Assembly (NCBI RefSeq): GCF_040581485.1
Contig: NC_090133.1
Location: 7,750,001 to 7,814,000, forward strand
Origin: Linepithema humile
Lineage: Eukaryota; Arthropoda; Insecta; Hymenoptera; Formicidae
Direction of reading: 5' to 3'
Length of the DNA: 64,000 bases
The position numbers and the translations under genes were made by a program. A model generated the notes under the pieces. That model did no database searches. It saw only the letters and a list, made by a program, of their open reading frames with translations, and had not been told where the DNA came from. Shown here in pieces: positions 53,518 through 64,000 of this stretch (position 1 is its first letter; each line of letters opens with the position of its first letter).

Positions 53518-55057
53518 TACTCTTGAAAAATTAAAATTTTTGATTGTAACTCTTTTTTTTTTTTTTTTAGAGTCAAAAAACTGTAATAATGAAATAAGTT
53601 ATTTTGCGATAATTGCAACTAATAATAAACTTTTGCAATTTATTTAGGTGTGTATGGATATTTCGCTACGTTTCCTCTTACAATTAGTCAGGATATATTA
53701 CAGCGATCGTATTAATGAGTAATTCGATGCTCGCTCGCAATTATAAAACTTGTGCTGTGGATATAACTTTCAATACGAAAGTTGTACGCGCCCGACTGTA
53801 TTATGGCAATGAACACAAACGTAGGTGACTTGACGCGAATCGGAGCTCTCTCTAGTGTGTGCAATATTTGTGCACTTACGTACATGCATCGTGCACGGAG
53901 TGTTATTAAGCATGATAATAATTCGAGTGGAATACCGCAACCCCTCGTAGCGACCGATCGCAGCGCGGCGATAAGAGCGAATTAATTCCGTAATGATGCT
54001 AGCTTCGCTAGAGCGATCCTACTCGCGTCACGCACGCACCCAGCAGTTACATCGTTTCGCGTCTGTTCTCAGGATATTATTATACAAGAATCCATTGCTT
54101 TTTACTCGGACTGATTCCGCTGTTATAGCACAGTTTCATCAAAACTTTCCAAACAATCCCCGATACGGCCTCGCAGTAGCTTTTCTCGTATTAACTGTAA
54201 AGAAGCACCTGACAATAGTTTAGCTCAACTTTTTTCAAACTTTTACAGGAAATGTAATTTCCGAAAAAATTTATAATTATAAATTGAAAAGATTTCAAAA
54301 AGATAAAACATTATTTCCTAACATTATTTCCCTTTAGATATGTATTTTACTTCGAAGTTTCATTCTTGATTTAAAGATGATTAATATTGAAAAGAATATT
54401 GTTCCATAAAATTTTTCTGTAGAATAAATAAATATTTTGCCATGTATGATTATCTATAATATTAATCTACGCCTTATATAAAATATTACTTTCTTTTTCA
54501 CTGAATATGAATATATGTATATGACTTTCTCGTCAATACAGCTCTCGCCATCGAGCGATGATTCGTCTGGTAGCATTCGCATGGGTGAAGTCACTTGTAC
54601 TGTAATCCGCGGATATAGCTTGAATCTTGCTCGTTAATATCACCAAAGAGGCGCAGATGAGGCTATCGGCTATCTCTTGAAAATGCTGCGAATAGGCAGA
54701 TAGCACAATCAAATGTAGCTACAGTTGCGAGATATTACCAATAATCTCGTGTGACTACTCTTTTCGTATCCGTTACGTATTATCTGCCACGACGTCACAG
54801 CTCATTAATTAATTTGTTTGATCAACATAGGTATCAGCTGTTTAATTACTTTTAATTTGAATAACATTTTATTTGGAATACATAATATTTATTATTGTAA
54901 TGATTTTGTTGAAAGCCTGATTTGCAATAAAATGAATGATTTCGATAAGTTTATTTATTTGTAAATGTCACTATGTTATTATTTACTCATCTGTATGTTT
55001 TTAATCTATGTGTGTCACAGCACACATGTCTCATTTAATCTGTATCTTTTTAAACAG

Positions 55058-55180
55058 GTGGACGGTGACGCTACACAGCTCGGAATTCGCTGGAATCGAT
55101 AAACCGAAGGTGCGAGAGGAGGAAAGTATCCGGCCGGTGGCGAGAACGATTTCACGAGTGATGTGGCGGGTCAACCAATG
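55058..55180 (+). other. Candidate exon antisense to the Beat intron
   Basis: A possible acceptor (TATCTTTTTAAACAG|G) and a strong donor (CAACCAATG|GTAAGAT) bracket a GC-richer 123-bp segment inside AT-rich intron 1. One plus-strand frame is open throughout (1 nt + 40 codons + 2 nt, starting WTVTLHSSEFAG). The minus strand also has an open frame here. I do not recognise the peptide and see no clear neighbouring exons, so this could be a noncoding RNA exon or chance. Confidence 0.2.
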
Positions 55181-56065
55181 GTAAGATTTTAATGATACTA
55201 GACCGAAATCCATTCCTCTCTTCCACAAACACCGACGGATGCGCGCGTCTCCGCGGGATTACGCGTGCGAACGCGATATTCTAATGGACGGCAGACAGCC
55301 GGCCTTTTCTCGCGCATTTAATCGAACGGGTTAAAACTACCGTTATTTGCGATGCACTTCAATCGTATTGGCTGCCGTTTGCATAATCGCCTTCGTCGCC
55401 CGCCACGTCGCATCCGTCTGCATCCGCGCGCACCTTTCTTTCGCCGGAATCTCTCTCTTCCACATCCGGGGACATCTTTCCTCTCTCCTTTCCGCGATCG
55501 TTCTTCTTTTTCCGTCCGGGTACGTTTCCCGTTCGTGAAAACGATCGCGTTTCTTTGTTCGACCTGAGAAAAGGGAAAAATTTAGGACCAACGATCGTAT
55601 TTGATTTATATTTGCCGAGCGATCGAATTTTGCGACGACGAATCGTCCACTTTGCCCGTCTCTTAGGACTCGATCGCACTGCGGTCAGCGCAAAGCGCGG
55701 ACGATCGTTGCGCGGACGAATCGTCGCAATTACGATTTCTTGTCAGGATCGGATTGTCGTAGATCGCCTGCGTTTACGCGAGTCCTACGACGTCGGTGAC
55801 ACTGGGGTTACGTGCGGCCCTTTTACGAGAAAATAAATGACGCGCTATGATCGCTTTGAGTTTTGCACGTAACCGATTTGAATACATTTTCACGCAGCCG
55901 TAAAAATTGCCAGTTTTGCTTCTGACATACTGAAATTGCAAGATTGTTTCCACAGCGTGAAATAAAAATATTTGTTTCGAGAAACTTATAAATTCCCAGT
56001 CATGGTTATATTTTTCTTGCGAAGATTTTTCTTTATAAAATAATCTTCGTGCGAAGCAACGCCGT

Positions 56066-56330
56066 CTATTTTTATATGCGAAATTCTTCGATGAAGGGTG
56101 CATTAAATTACAATTGAAGAAAACCGTCACGTTACAATTGGATTACTATTTTTATATGTGAATACCTTCGATGGAGGGTACATTAAATTACAATTGAAGA
56201 TTATGTAGAAAATATTCATGTTACAAATGCAAAACTAAGAATTATCGTTTGCGTATGATAAAATCCTTCTAAAAGAGGATACATTAAATTATAATTTACA
56301 ATTACGGGTGGGATATAAAACTATTGTATT
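56066..56330. repeat. Decayed tandem repeat, about 80-100 bp unit, three copies
   Basis: CTATTTTTATATG starts at 56066 and again at 56146. The motif CATTAAATTACAATTGAAGA recurs at 56101 and 56181, and a diverged CATTAAATTATAATTTACAA at 56282. The first period is 80 bp and the second about 101 bp. Units share an imperfect TTCGATG-AGGGT segment before the CATTAAATT motif. The array is in intron 1, about 1.1 kb from exon 1. No coding content is seen. Confidence 0.7.
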
Positions 56331-57430
56331 ACAATTGCGAGCTTTTATATAAAATATACGTGATATGCGCGTCTGCGCGCGTGGATTTCGTAACTCAATA
56401 TAAAATCATCTCGCGTTATCAATAGTGCGGTGCACGTACAAAGCGATCACCGTTCATATCCGCGGTAATTGTCCATTGCGCGTTATTAATACAACTTAAT
56501 TACTGGTAAGCAATCTGCGGCATATATCCGTAACAATTCCAATCGCCGGTTGGGATGTGTAATAGTCCTGAATTCGCGGTTGTGCTACGAGCCCAAGCGC
56601 TCTGCGCGCGAATTACATCGGTTACGCTAAGTTTGCCGCGTTACGTTGACACGAAGTTCTTGTTAAATTGTCCCAGCTCCCGCTTGTACGATCCTCGAAA
56701 TACATATACATGTACGTACGTATGTGTGTATATATAAATATATATATATGTTATAGATGTTCATATATAATATACATGTAGAACATTGTATATATCGTTC
56801 AAAGTGAAAATTTCCCACCGCGCGTTCGCTTTAAATGTCACTGAATATTTATGATCCCAATCTCTTTTCAGCCTACAGTAAAACGAAGTTTGCCTCCGTA
56901 ATAGCGATGGGGTGCGCGTGGCGTATCCGCGATGACTTTAATAACTAGTTAGCGGATTAATTGCGTCACTTTGTCACCGTTAATTTACCTATTAAGCACT
57001 TATCGGCGGAATGACGTGTCACGGTCGCGCGACACAATTATTCATTATGCTAATTGCGCGCGGCGTCGCTATATATAAATCTTGCCCGGTCTTTCCGATC
57101 GCGTAAACGCCGCCGTGATAATTCAACATTTACACCGTCGTTAAAAGCAGCGCACCCCGCCACTATTTAAAGAGCCGCTCATATTTATCTCTTAGGATAA
57201 TTTAAAAATGAAATCTCAGCATTAAATATCAAATTTATATTCGGTAAAAAAAAAACTTGAAAAATTCAGTAGGATTAGTTGCGCCATTGTGGTCAAAGGG
57301 TATAACATGTAAATGGCCGGACGTTAAATGTATTAAGAAAAAGTAATTTATGTGACGAGGGGGTGCAGGGGGAAGGGAGGTGGAAAAGAGCGACAGAAAC
57401 GTCGCCTCAGCGAGATTAAAGTTGTCTCAC

Positions 57431-57479
57431 CTGTCGTCAGAGAGGAGCAGAGTAGCACCGACAGTAGTACGAGCTGCAT
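57431..57479 (-). CDS. beat: Beat-family gene, coding exon 1 (signal peptide)
   Basis: This exon encodes MQLVLLSVLLCSSLTT plus the first base of a glycine codon. It is a compact hydrophobic signal peptide, as expected for the secreted or surface-anchored Beat cell-adhesion proteins. The exon ends ACAG|GTGAGA, a good donor in phase 1, which matches the phase of the exon 2 acceptor; joining them gives ...LTT-G-ARLEIQ. I chose the start at 57479 because its context is CTAAAATG and because it puts the hydrophobic core right at the N-terminus. The frame is also open upstream, with in-frame ATGs at 57572 and 57551. Those would add about 31 or 24 polar residues before the hydrophobic segment and spoil a normal signal peptide, but they are not excluded. 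The link to exon 2 across 18.4 kb is inferred from phase, strand and the need for a leader. The subfamily is unresolved. Confidence 0.72.
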
Positions 57480-58228
57480 TTTAGTCAGACACTTGCCGCA
57501 CCTGGAGCACGATTCGTCGCCAGGCGAAGTGGCGCTCCACTTCTTCTCCATCTGCCCCCTCGAGTACTTCATTGTTCACTTGACATTTGCGCGGGAGGAT
57601 AATCGCGGCCGTTTGTGCCGACGAGAAAAGAGAAGGAAAGTCACACCTTGGAAATTCGCGCCGCCGGAAATGTTCACTTAATCGAGTCCGCCGTAAAGTA
57701 TTCCTCAAGATTTCTCGGTGCCACCTTAATATTCTTTGATCCTTACGTTTAGGGGATTCGTCTTGACGTTGTCACATCTTTTCTGAGAAAATTATCGGCG
57801 TCGGATGCATTAGAAACGATCGGATGTTTGCATTCGAATAGTCGATTCGATCAAATCAGGAGCGAGATTTCTTTGCTTTCTGCGTTTTTCGATTCTTGCG
57901 ATTATTTGTATCCAAGGAAATACCAAATATTAATTGTTTAGCGGGGGAAAAAATCCAGTTCCAATTCGCGTTCAGATTTAATAGAACGCGTGAAATTTCT
58001 CGCTCATCGCGTCATGATTTATGTTCGCGCCATGATGCAGTCTTTTCAACTCGCTTCTTTCGAGAGAGTCGCAAACCATTCGGCCAGGGATACCGCAGAA
58101 AACAGCTGCTGTATCACTGCAATCCGCGCTTGCCGGTTCAATCAAAATCGGATTATTGCGTCGGATTTTTAACATCCTCACGGTTTATTTCATCAGCGAA
58201 ATTTCGCTCGCGGGCGGGAATGTTTTTC

Positions 58229-58260
58229 GACGCCGCCGCTGCCGCCGCCGCCGCCGCGCG
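58229..58260. repeat. (GCC)n trinucleotide repeat
   Basis: GCC triplets with one GCT. It reads as polyalanine on the plus strand, but no gene supports that reading. Confidence 0.88.
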
Positions 58261-60009
58261 TTTTTCGCGAAAGCCACACGAGTAATAACCGCACTTAGCT
58301 TTCGTGTATCCGCGTGAAAGTAGTTTCGCTATTACTCCGCTCTGCCTCGCTCATTCCGCAAGGGTCCTCGCGAGCTTAACGATCCTCCTTTTATTGTCAG
58401 TTAGACAGCGAGTGTTCCGCCGTAAACGTACCGTAATGTTTTTCGTTCTTCCGCAACTTCCTCCGAGCTTTCCCTCAGGCGCGTTTGCGAACTTTTTACA
58501 CCAAGGTTCGCTGTCTTCCCCTGTCTGCTTTTTTTGCGCTTGACGTTGCCCAGGTGCGCGCCGCGCTGCGAGCCCACGTATATCTCCCCGTCAAATGGAT
58601 CACACCCTTACGACGCACGCCCTGCCTTCTCGCATCGCATCGCGTACCTCCTCTGCGACGTGTGCATTAGCGCCGCGTCTCCTTCGATCTTCTTTAATTA
58701 ACGCGGAATAAGCACTCGTCTCGACGTCGAACGTTACTGTGTCTCGAGAACACCGGGTTTTGCGTTAAATTTTCTTTTTTTCAATCGAACGAGTGCGAAA
58801 CAAAACGAGACGAAATGTTTTCTCTCACTGACGACTCTTCATCGTTGATTAGTCGGCTCCTCTTCCAGCCGCGGCTCGTTAGTTATATCAAAGCGAAAAC
58901 TCTCGCGAGAGAACGGCACGAAATTCCTCGCCGCAAATTTCATCCGGCGTTTTGCAATCACCCGCCACGCGAATCCTTTTTTTATTTCGGTCCTTTTTTT
59001 TTTTTTTTTTGTTTTACGAAGAGGGGAGGAAAAAAGCGGATCGTCGGAGATCAGCGAGCGTGAATTTTCGTCCGCGCTTATTTCGCGGTTCGATGAGTTC
59101 TTCGCGAATTTTTTTTCCAGCGCCGCGAGTTTTTTCCACGGATCGGAATTTCTCTTGACGTTTGCAAATTCTCGCAGAGATCCGCGAGTGCAGCGTCCCG
59201 AATTCGTACCCGCGATGTACCCACCACCCACGTGACGCTCTCGCCTCTGACCACGTGCCGCGATCGCGATTGTCCACCCCCTACTTTCTTTTGCCGCGAT
59301 ACAGTCCTATCGCAAACGCGACTCCTCGCATCGCGCTTGATTGTCGTTTTAATGTTTAAACCGAAAACACTGTTTGCGAGTTCGCCAGTCGTCACTACAT
59401 CCTTTCACCGGTAAATCTTCGTGCATATTCCCATGAGCTCACTGTCACTTCTAAACACACCCTTCGTCGGACTTTATCAACGACTGGGATGGAGTCTCTC
59501 GACTCAACAAGTTAATTCTTACTATTATCTCACCGCCGACGCACTTTTTGTAGAAACTTTTTTTTTTTTTTTACAGCCGACAAGAACAAATTTTATTGAA
59601 AAATGTATGTGTTTCGCGATTACTTTTTTATAAAAATTTTTTTTCACGTCGCGTTTGAGAGGAACAGGAGTCAATTCATACAAATGTGCGTAATGCCGCG
59701 TGTTCACATGTAGGGTAAGTTTCGGCGTTATCACAGGTATCGGAGAACCTTTTCCATCGGCAGTTCGTAGTTGACAGAAACCCTTGGCGGGAGCAGTACA
59801 ACGAATAAGGTGCCACTCCCACCCGCGCATGCTCCACCACCACTCTCCGAATCATGATCCCCCTCCCTGCCTCTCTCTTGCTTATTTTCTCCTTTCCCCG
59901 TCGTCGAGTCTCCCTCGTCTTCCTCCTCACGCGTGATCCCCCCTCATTTACTGCGTTTTCAAATCGTTTTCTCTTTGTCTTTTCTTCGTCGAACTATCTT
60001 TCTTTGTCC

Positions 60010-60012
<3 letters not shown>

Positions 60013-60093
<81 letters not shown>
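60013..60093. repeat. (CT)n microsatellite, longest in the window
   Basis: About 66 bases of uninterrupted CT, then a TTT break and a further CT run. It lies about 2.5 kb upstream of the Beat start codon and 0.6 kb from the hAT-like element. Confidence 0.97.
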
Positions 60094-60651
60094 ACTTTCA
60101 CCGTCCCTCTGCAAGTAATCGCACGTGGTTCCCGTCAGAAAGTGGGGTGATCCATAAAGCAATTAATTCGGATAATAAACTCGGCCCGAGGGTGATCTAT
60201 CCTCGCTCTCCTCTCTTATTCGGAGAACACGCCGCTAAATCCTTTTAGCGACTTTCTTCTACTCGATTCGCCTTGTCTCTGTTCAAAAATCAGCTCGTCA
60301 CATCGAAAGCTGTTTTTCTATCTCACACGTTGAACGGGCTTAACCCTTTGGCCACGTATGGCGTGCCAGAGGGATGTGCTCTGTCAGAACGGAACAATAG
60401 ATTTACGAGATTACGCGGATTTACCATGTCTCTTTTTCTACGCTCTACGCTCGACTAATATAAAACTCATGGTTTGCATTCACGGTCTGAAGTGCACTCG
60501 ACATAACAATTGTTAACTATGTATTTAATTATATTTTTGAATTTTCATAAAGCAATTTAAAATGAGGAAATAATTATTATTGCGAAGGAAAGTAAAAAAA
60601 AAGATTATTTTTAATTTTCAATTCAATTAGTCTTTTTTATTCTTTTTATTT

Positions 60652-60659
60652 ATCCTCGT
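60652..60659. repeat. Left target-site duplication of the hAT-like element
   Basis: ATCCTCGT abuts the first base of the left terminal inverted repeat and is identical to the copy at 61246-61253. Confidence 0.92.
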
Positions 60660-61245
60660 CAGTGGCGCACCCAGGATATTTTTTCGGGGAGCAGGGGGGG
60701 GGGGGTTAAAAGTCACACACACAAAATGGAACAGTATGATCAAAAGTCACGATAATTTTATATTGCACACTAAAAAATATAAAAATGTTACATCATTTAA
60801 TAAAAAATACAATTTATTTTTATAGTAGTATAATTATAAATTCATATTGAGTTTTCTTGGTTTTTCTTAAATAATCAGATTACTGGATTGCTTAAATAAT
60901 CAGAAAATTTGTCTACATACATATATGGCTGCTAGATGTTTCTTAAATAACTTATTGAAATCTTTTTACAATATGAATATCTTAAAGTAGATATTATATA
61001 CGTTCGAACAGCAGTATAGCTGGAGAAGCTGTCATAATTATTTGTGTGCAAGGATATTGGCGTGAATTTGAATTATTAAAATTGTGACTATGGTTAATAA
61101 CAGACAAAAAATTCAAATGTTTGAACGCATTTTATTTAACTACAGATGTTTTACTTTTTGCTGTTAAGTTAATAAAAAAATAAGGTATATTAATTAAATT
61201 TCGAGGGGGGGGGGGTTAACCCCTCCCCCCATGGGTGCGCCTCTG
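60660..61245. mobile_element. Non-autonomous hAT-like DNA transposon, 586 bp
   Basis: The left end is CAGTGGCGCACCCA (60660-60673). The right end, read inward on the minus strand, is CAGAGGCGCACCCA (61245-61232), so 13 of 14 bases match as terminal inverted repeats. The element is flanked on both sides by ATCCTCGT (60652-60659 and 61246-61253), a perfect 8-bp target-site duplication. CAGNG termini with 8-bp duplications are the hallmark of the hAT superfamily. Inside each end is a G-rich run followed by TTAA (G12 at 60694-60705; on the other strand GGGGGGAGGGGTTAA at the right end). The interior is AT-rich with no meaningful open frame, so it is a MITE-like derivative that would depend on transposase supplied elsewhere. 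The intact duplication suggests a fairly recent insertion. It lies about 3.2 kb upstream of the Beat start codon. Confidence 0.92.
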
Positions 61246-61253
61246 ATCCTCGT
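61246..61253. repeat. Right target-site duplication of the hAT-like element
   Basis: ATCCTCGT directly follows the last base of the right terminal inverted repeat and is identical to the copy at 60652-60659. Confidence 0.92.
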
Positions 61254-64000
61254 AATTAATAATGCTGAAAGGGAAAGAAAATAAGCTATCAATTTGTTTA
61301 TTGAGATTCATTTTATAAAGAATCAATTTAATTATTCAACGACGATATGAGATTCGAAATATCACGCGTTCTAACGACACACACCATCACGATCCGTTTT
61401 AATTTGTTAAATGTATAACATCGCTCTCGCATCTGCATTAGCGCAACGTGTCTAGACGCTACTTGCATAAGTTCCGTGATGGCGTCCCTTATTCTCTGGG
61501 CCGAATGAGAGGATTATTAAAGAAAGGCAGCTCCTAGTGGGCTGCGTAATAAATCAATTAGTTTAAATAAGGAAGCCTAGCGCGTGTAGATAGGGAGCGG
61601 CGACGTCGCGTCCCATGAAATAACGCTCCGCTCTCGCAGCCCATTATTATGGCCCACACGGCGGGCGAACCGCCGTCGATTGCGCCGATAAATTAATTGC
61701 GCGCGATTGATTAATTAAAATGCCGACGCGACGCCAACGTGATCCCAATGCCGAGCGACGGAAATATTATTCTAATGCTGCCGCTTTGCCGGTGGATTCG
61801 CCGATGAATAACTGAAAACCTTCAAGTTACCGTTCAACCGTCGCTCGTCGCCAACCGCGACGGGTTAACATCGAAAACGAGTCCGAGCGCGCGTTGCACT
61901 CGCGTTATTTCAATGAATCACCGCGGTCGATTCTGTACGCCGATCGTTCCGTTCCGGTTACCGTGCGGCGCCGTCGCGATTTGTCGGATAGATCGATGTC
62001 GATTCGATTTATCCGCTCGTCTCGCGAAAAGCCGGATCTCGCGCGTAGAATAGAAGTGTTCGGCGCGTTTATATACATTCGACGATCGTGCTGCACCGCG
62101 AATGACAGCTGAGAATTATCCGCTGCATAATACACACGCCGTTATCCCGGCGCAGGATGCCCGGGATCCTGGATGCGAGTTGTTGGTGAATGAATTAACA
62201 TACTAATTACGTGCCCCGTCAAGCACGCGCTGCGCGATTTCATGGCTTTGGTAACTTCGCAACAATGCGAATCTTTCGTAACTACGCTAAATAGATCGTG
62301 TCGCTTTTGTCTTCCTTCCACCATCCGTGCTTCCATTTTACACGGCGTAATCTCGTTTTGGGATAAATACAACCGATAGATATCCGGTTGAAGGAATCGG
62401 ATAATTTAATTTTTCCCCGCGATACAGAATGTTTTTTTATATAGATGTTTTTCACGTATTAATAAAGTGAATGCACATCGTTTGTAGTCAAATCTCTTTA
62501 TCGTGTTTCCGTCGAAATAGGTCTGTACGACGCGCCTTTAAATGACTGTGTATGCAACTTGAGCGAATCCAATTAACTACGATGAATAATTCGAGACAAG
62601 GAGATGCGAGAACAGTCGGCAGCGAAATGCGAAACAAGCCCTCGCATCCACCTTCGTTCGCCTGAAATTTTTTTAATCCGACAGTTGAGCGCGGTTTTCG
62701 CGGTATGTTTCATTGACAAATTGGACATGGCGAGCGAGCGAGAGTAAATTAATGCGATCCATGAGTCGCTCCCGTCTTGTTTATCGTGCTATCGATTTTG
62801 CTCGGACGGCCGATCGCTCAGAAAAACCTTAAGAGATACGCTTCTCAATTATCTCGGCAACGGAAACTATATTTACAGATCACTTACGTCTTGTGTGCAG
62901 ACTTACAATCGTTTGTGTGCGTTCAATTACATTTTTACTGAAACGTAAAATTCATTTTTTTTGTGTCACATGTAGATTTTAATTTTGTTGGTTAATATTC
63001 GTTTTCCTTTTCTTTTTATCCTTTTCGCTCTTTTTCAAATATATTACAAATTAAACATACTCATTATATTAAAATTTATTCATTTATTCTTCATGCGATT
63101 CAAATTGCATGGACGTTATTAGTAGCGCTATACATAGGATCGATTTGTATTCACTCTGTATCGCGATGATAATGCGGCAGGATCCGTCATATAAACGTCC
63201 GTTCGGATTTATCCGGAACCGGCTTAACTCCCGGAACACATTATCGCTCGCAGCCGACATTTTTCTTCCTCCGGCCGGGTGTCGCGGCAACTTTCTACTC
63301 GGGTTTTAGGGAACCATTTTTCGAACCGGCCGATTGTTGTCGTTCCGGCTACAGAAGAAGGAATGGTCAAATGGTGTCGAGCCAGTCTTAAGATCCCGAG
63401 CGAGCCCATTCGTCTCCGGGATTCATCTCACCCTCGCGAAAGCACGTTTATACGGCGAACAACCCCGACTTGCGGCGGTTGCTCCTGCCTGGCGCCTTCA
63501 AATTCGAGCAGCGAGGTCTCTGCCCTCGAGCCTGATCCTCTCTCGTCTTCTCTACAGCAACAACCGTGTAATAATGGCTCGCCACAATCAATATAAAGCT
63601 GTGAAAATTAGATTAAAGTCGGAAACTTTGCGTTGAATATTTTTCTTGCCAATAAAATCTAAAATTCTCTCAATATATATCTTTTCTTACGTTTTTATGT
63701 ATTTTTAGATACATATAACGTAGGATCTGTGATAAAAGTTTGCAATTATCGGTTAAATAAAGTAAGATATAATTCTTAAAAATATTGAAATATTTTTGGA
63801 CGGAGTAACTGTAAAATTTTGAATTTATTTTATGTATTATATTTATGGAAAGTATCTTTGCTATGTGTTGCCAATTTTAGTTTGTAACTGAAGGAGCAAT
63901 TTCGAAACATTGTACGGATACATCATATCTCTCCACATGTTGACGCTTATACCCGCAAAAGATTGATACGTGACGCGAAGTATTCGATATCTATCGCGCG
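61254..64000. other. Right-hand flank, no gene recognised
   Basis: AT-rich and CpG-rich segments alternate. Short open frames at 61.9-62.1 and 63.1-63.6 kb overlap each other on both strands and match no family I know. Confidence 0.55.

Larger units (their letters stand above)
39054..57430 (-). other. Intron 1 of the Beat gene, 18.4 kb
   Basis: It starts GTGAGA at 57430 and ends TATAG at 39054. It is mostly AT-rich, with CpG-rich patches near 46.5-47.0, 49.1-49.3, 49.8-50.3, 50.7-51.4 and 52.6-53.2 kb. It holds the intronic duplication, the palindrome, the tandem repeat, several microsatellites and the antisense exon candidate. I recognised no nested protein-coding gene. Confidence 0.7.
37140..57479 (-). 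other. beat: Beat-family gene span (coding part, four exons)
   Basis: This is the gene model joining exons 57431-57479, 38799-39053, 38295-38524 and 37140-37466. It gives 861 coding nucleotides and 286 aa (849 nt and 282 aa with the alternative exon 2 donor). Introns are 18377 bp (phase 1), about 274 bp (phase 1) and 828 bp (phase 0). The predicted architecture is signal peptide 1-16, Ig1 with Cys42-Cys112, Ig2 with Cys159-Cys221, then a polar stalk and hydrophobic C-terminus. The family role is neuronal surface recognition and axon guidance (established in Drosophila); the role in this animal is inferred. UTR exons and the promoter were not located. Assignment to one of Beat-I to Beat-VII needs a phylogeny. 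Confidence 0.82.
57480..60651. other. 5' flank of the Beat gene
   Basis: The region upstream of the start codon is CpG-rich near 57.5-57.7 and 58.2-59.4 kb, then pyrimidine-rich (59.85-60.1 kb). The 5' UTR and promoter should lie here or further right. No TATA box at a convincing distance and no non-coding 5' exon was identified. Confidence 0.5.

Noticed and set aside
57896..58285. Plus-strand open frame ending in polyalanine
   Set aside because: The alanines come from a (GCC)n repeat and nothing else in the frame is recognisable.
59558..59576. Long T run followed by ACAG, resembling an ideal splice acceptor on the plus strand
   Set aside because: The sequence after it is AT-rich with no donor or coding character. 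Similar T runs (53553-53568, 58994-59010) look like simple poly(T).

Overview
The window is animal nuclear DNA, most likely from an insect and probably a hymenopteran such as an ant. The evidence is split genes with GT-AG introns, a beaten path (Beat) family immunoglobulin gene (an arthropod neuronal family), abundant (CT/GA)n microsatellites, CpG-rich patches inside AT-rich DNA, and a short hAT-type transposon. No operons, ribosome binding sites, CRISPR arrays, rRNA or convincing tRNA genes were seen. The species assignment is inference.

There is one confident protein-coding gene. It lies on the minus strand in four coding exons: 57431-57479 (signal peptide), 38799-39053 (first Ig domain), 38295-38524 (end of Ig 1 and start of Ig 2) and 37140-37466 (end of Ig 2, stalk and hydrophobic C-terminus). 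The intron phases agree (1, 1, 0), and the spliced product is about 286 aa. Intron 1 is 18.4 kb and makes up most of the right half of the window.

Region by region: 1-36.5 kb has no gene I can support. It holds microsatellites, purine/pyrimidine-biased tracts, a few motif pairs, a palindromic MITE-like hairpin (25590-25763) and two weak minus-strand exon candidates (about 1733-1929 and 35606-35879). 36.5-39.1 kb holds the last three Beat exons and the probable 3' UTR. 39.1-57.4 kb is intron 1, with a 584-bp-offset duplication of a short block carrying an octamer-like ATGCAAA site, an 18-bp palindrome, a decayed 80-bp tandem repeat and a possible plus-strand exon (55058-55180). 57.5-64 kb is the upstream flank, with a 586-bp non-autonomous hAT-like element (60660-61245) flanked by a perfect 8-bp target duplication.

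Most long open frames are read-through of (CT)n/(GA)n repeats, which gives Ser-Leu or Arg-Glu runs, or of CpG-rich noncoding DNA. I found no evidence of a multi-gene novel system. The best leads are the Beat gene with its large intron, the duplicated intronic block, the hAT element and the unassigned exon-like frames.
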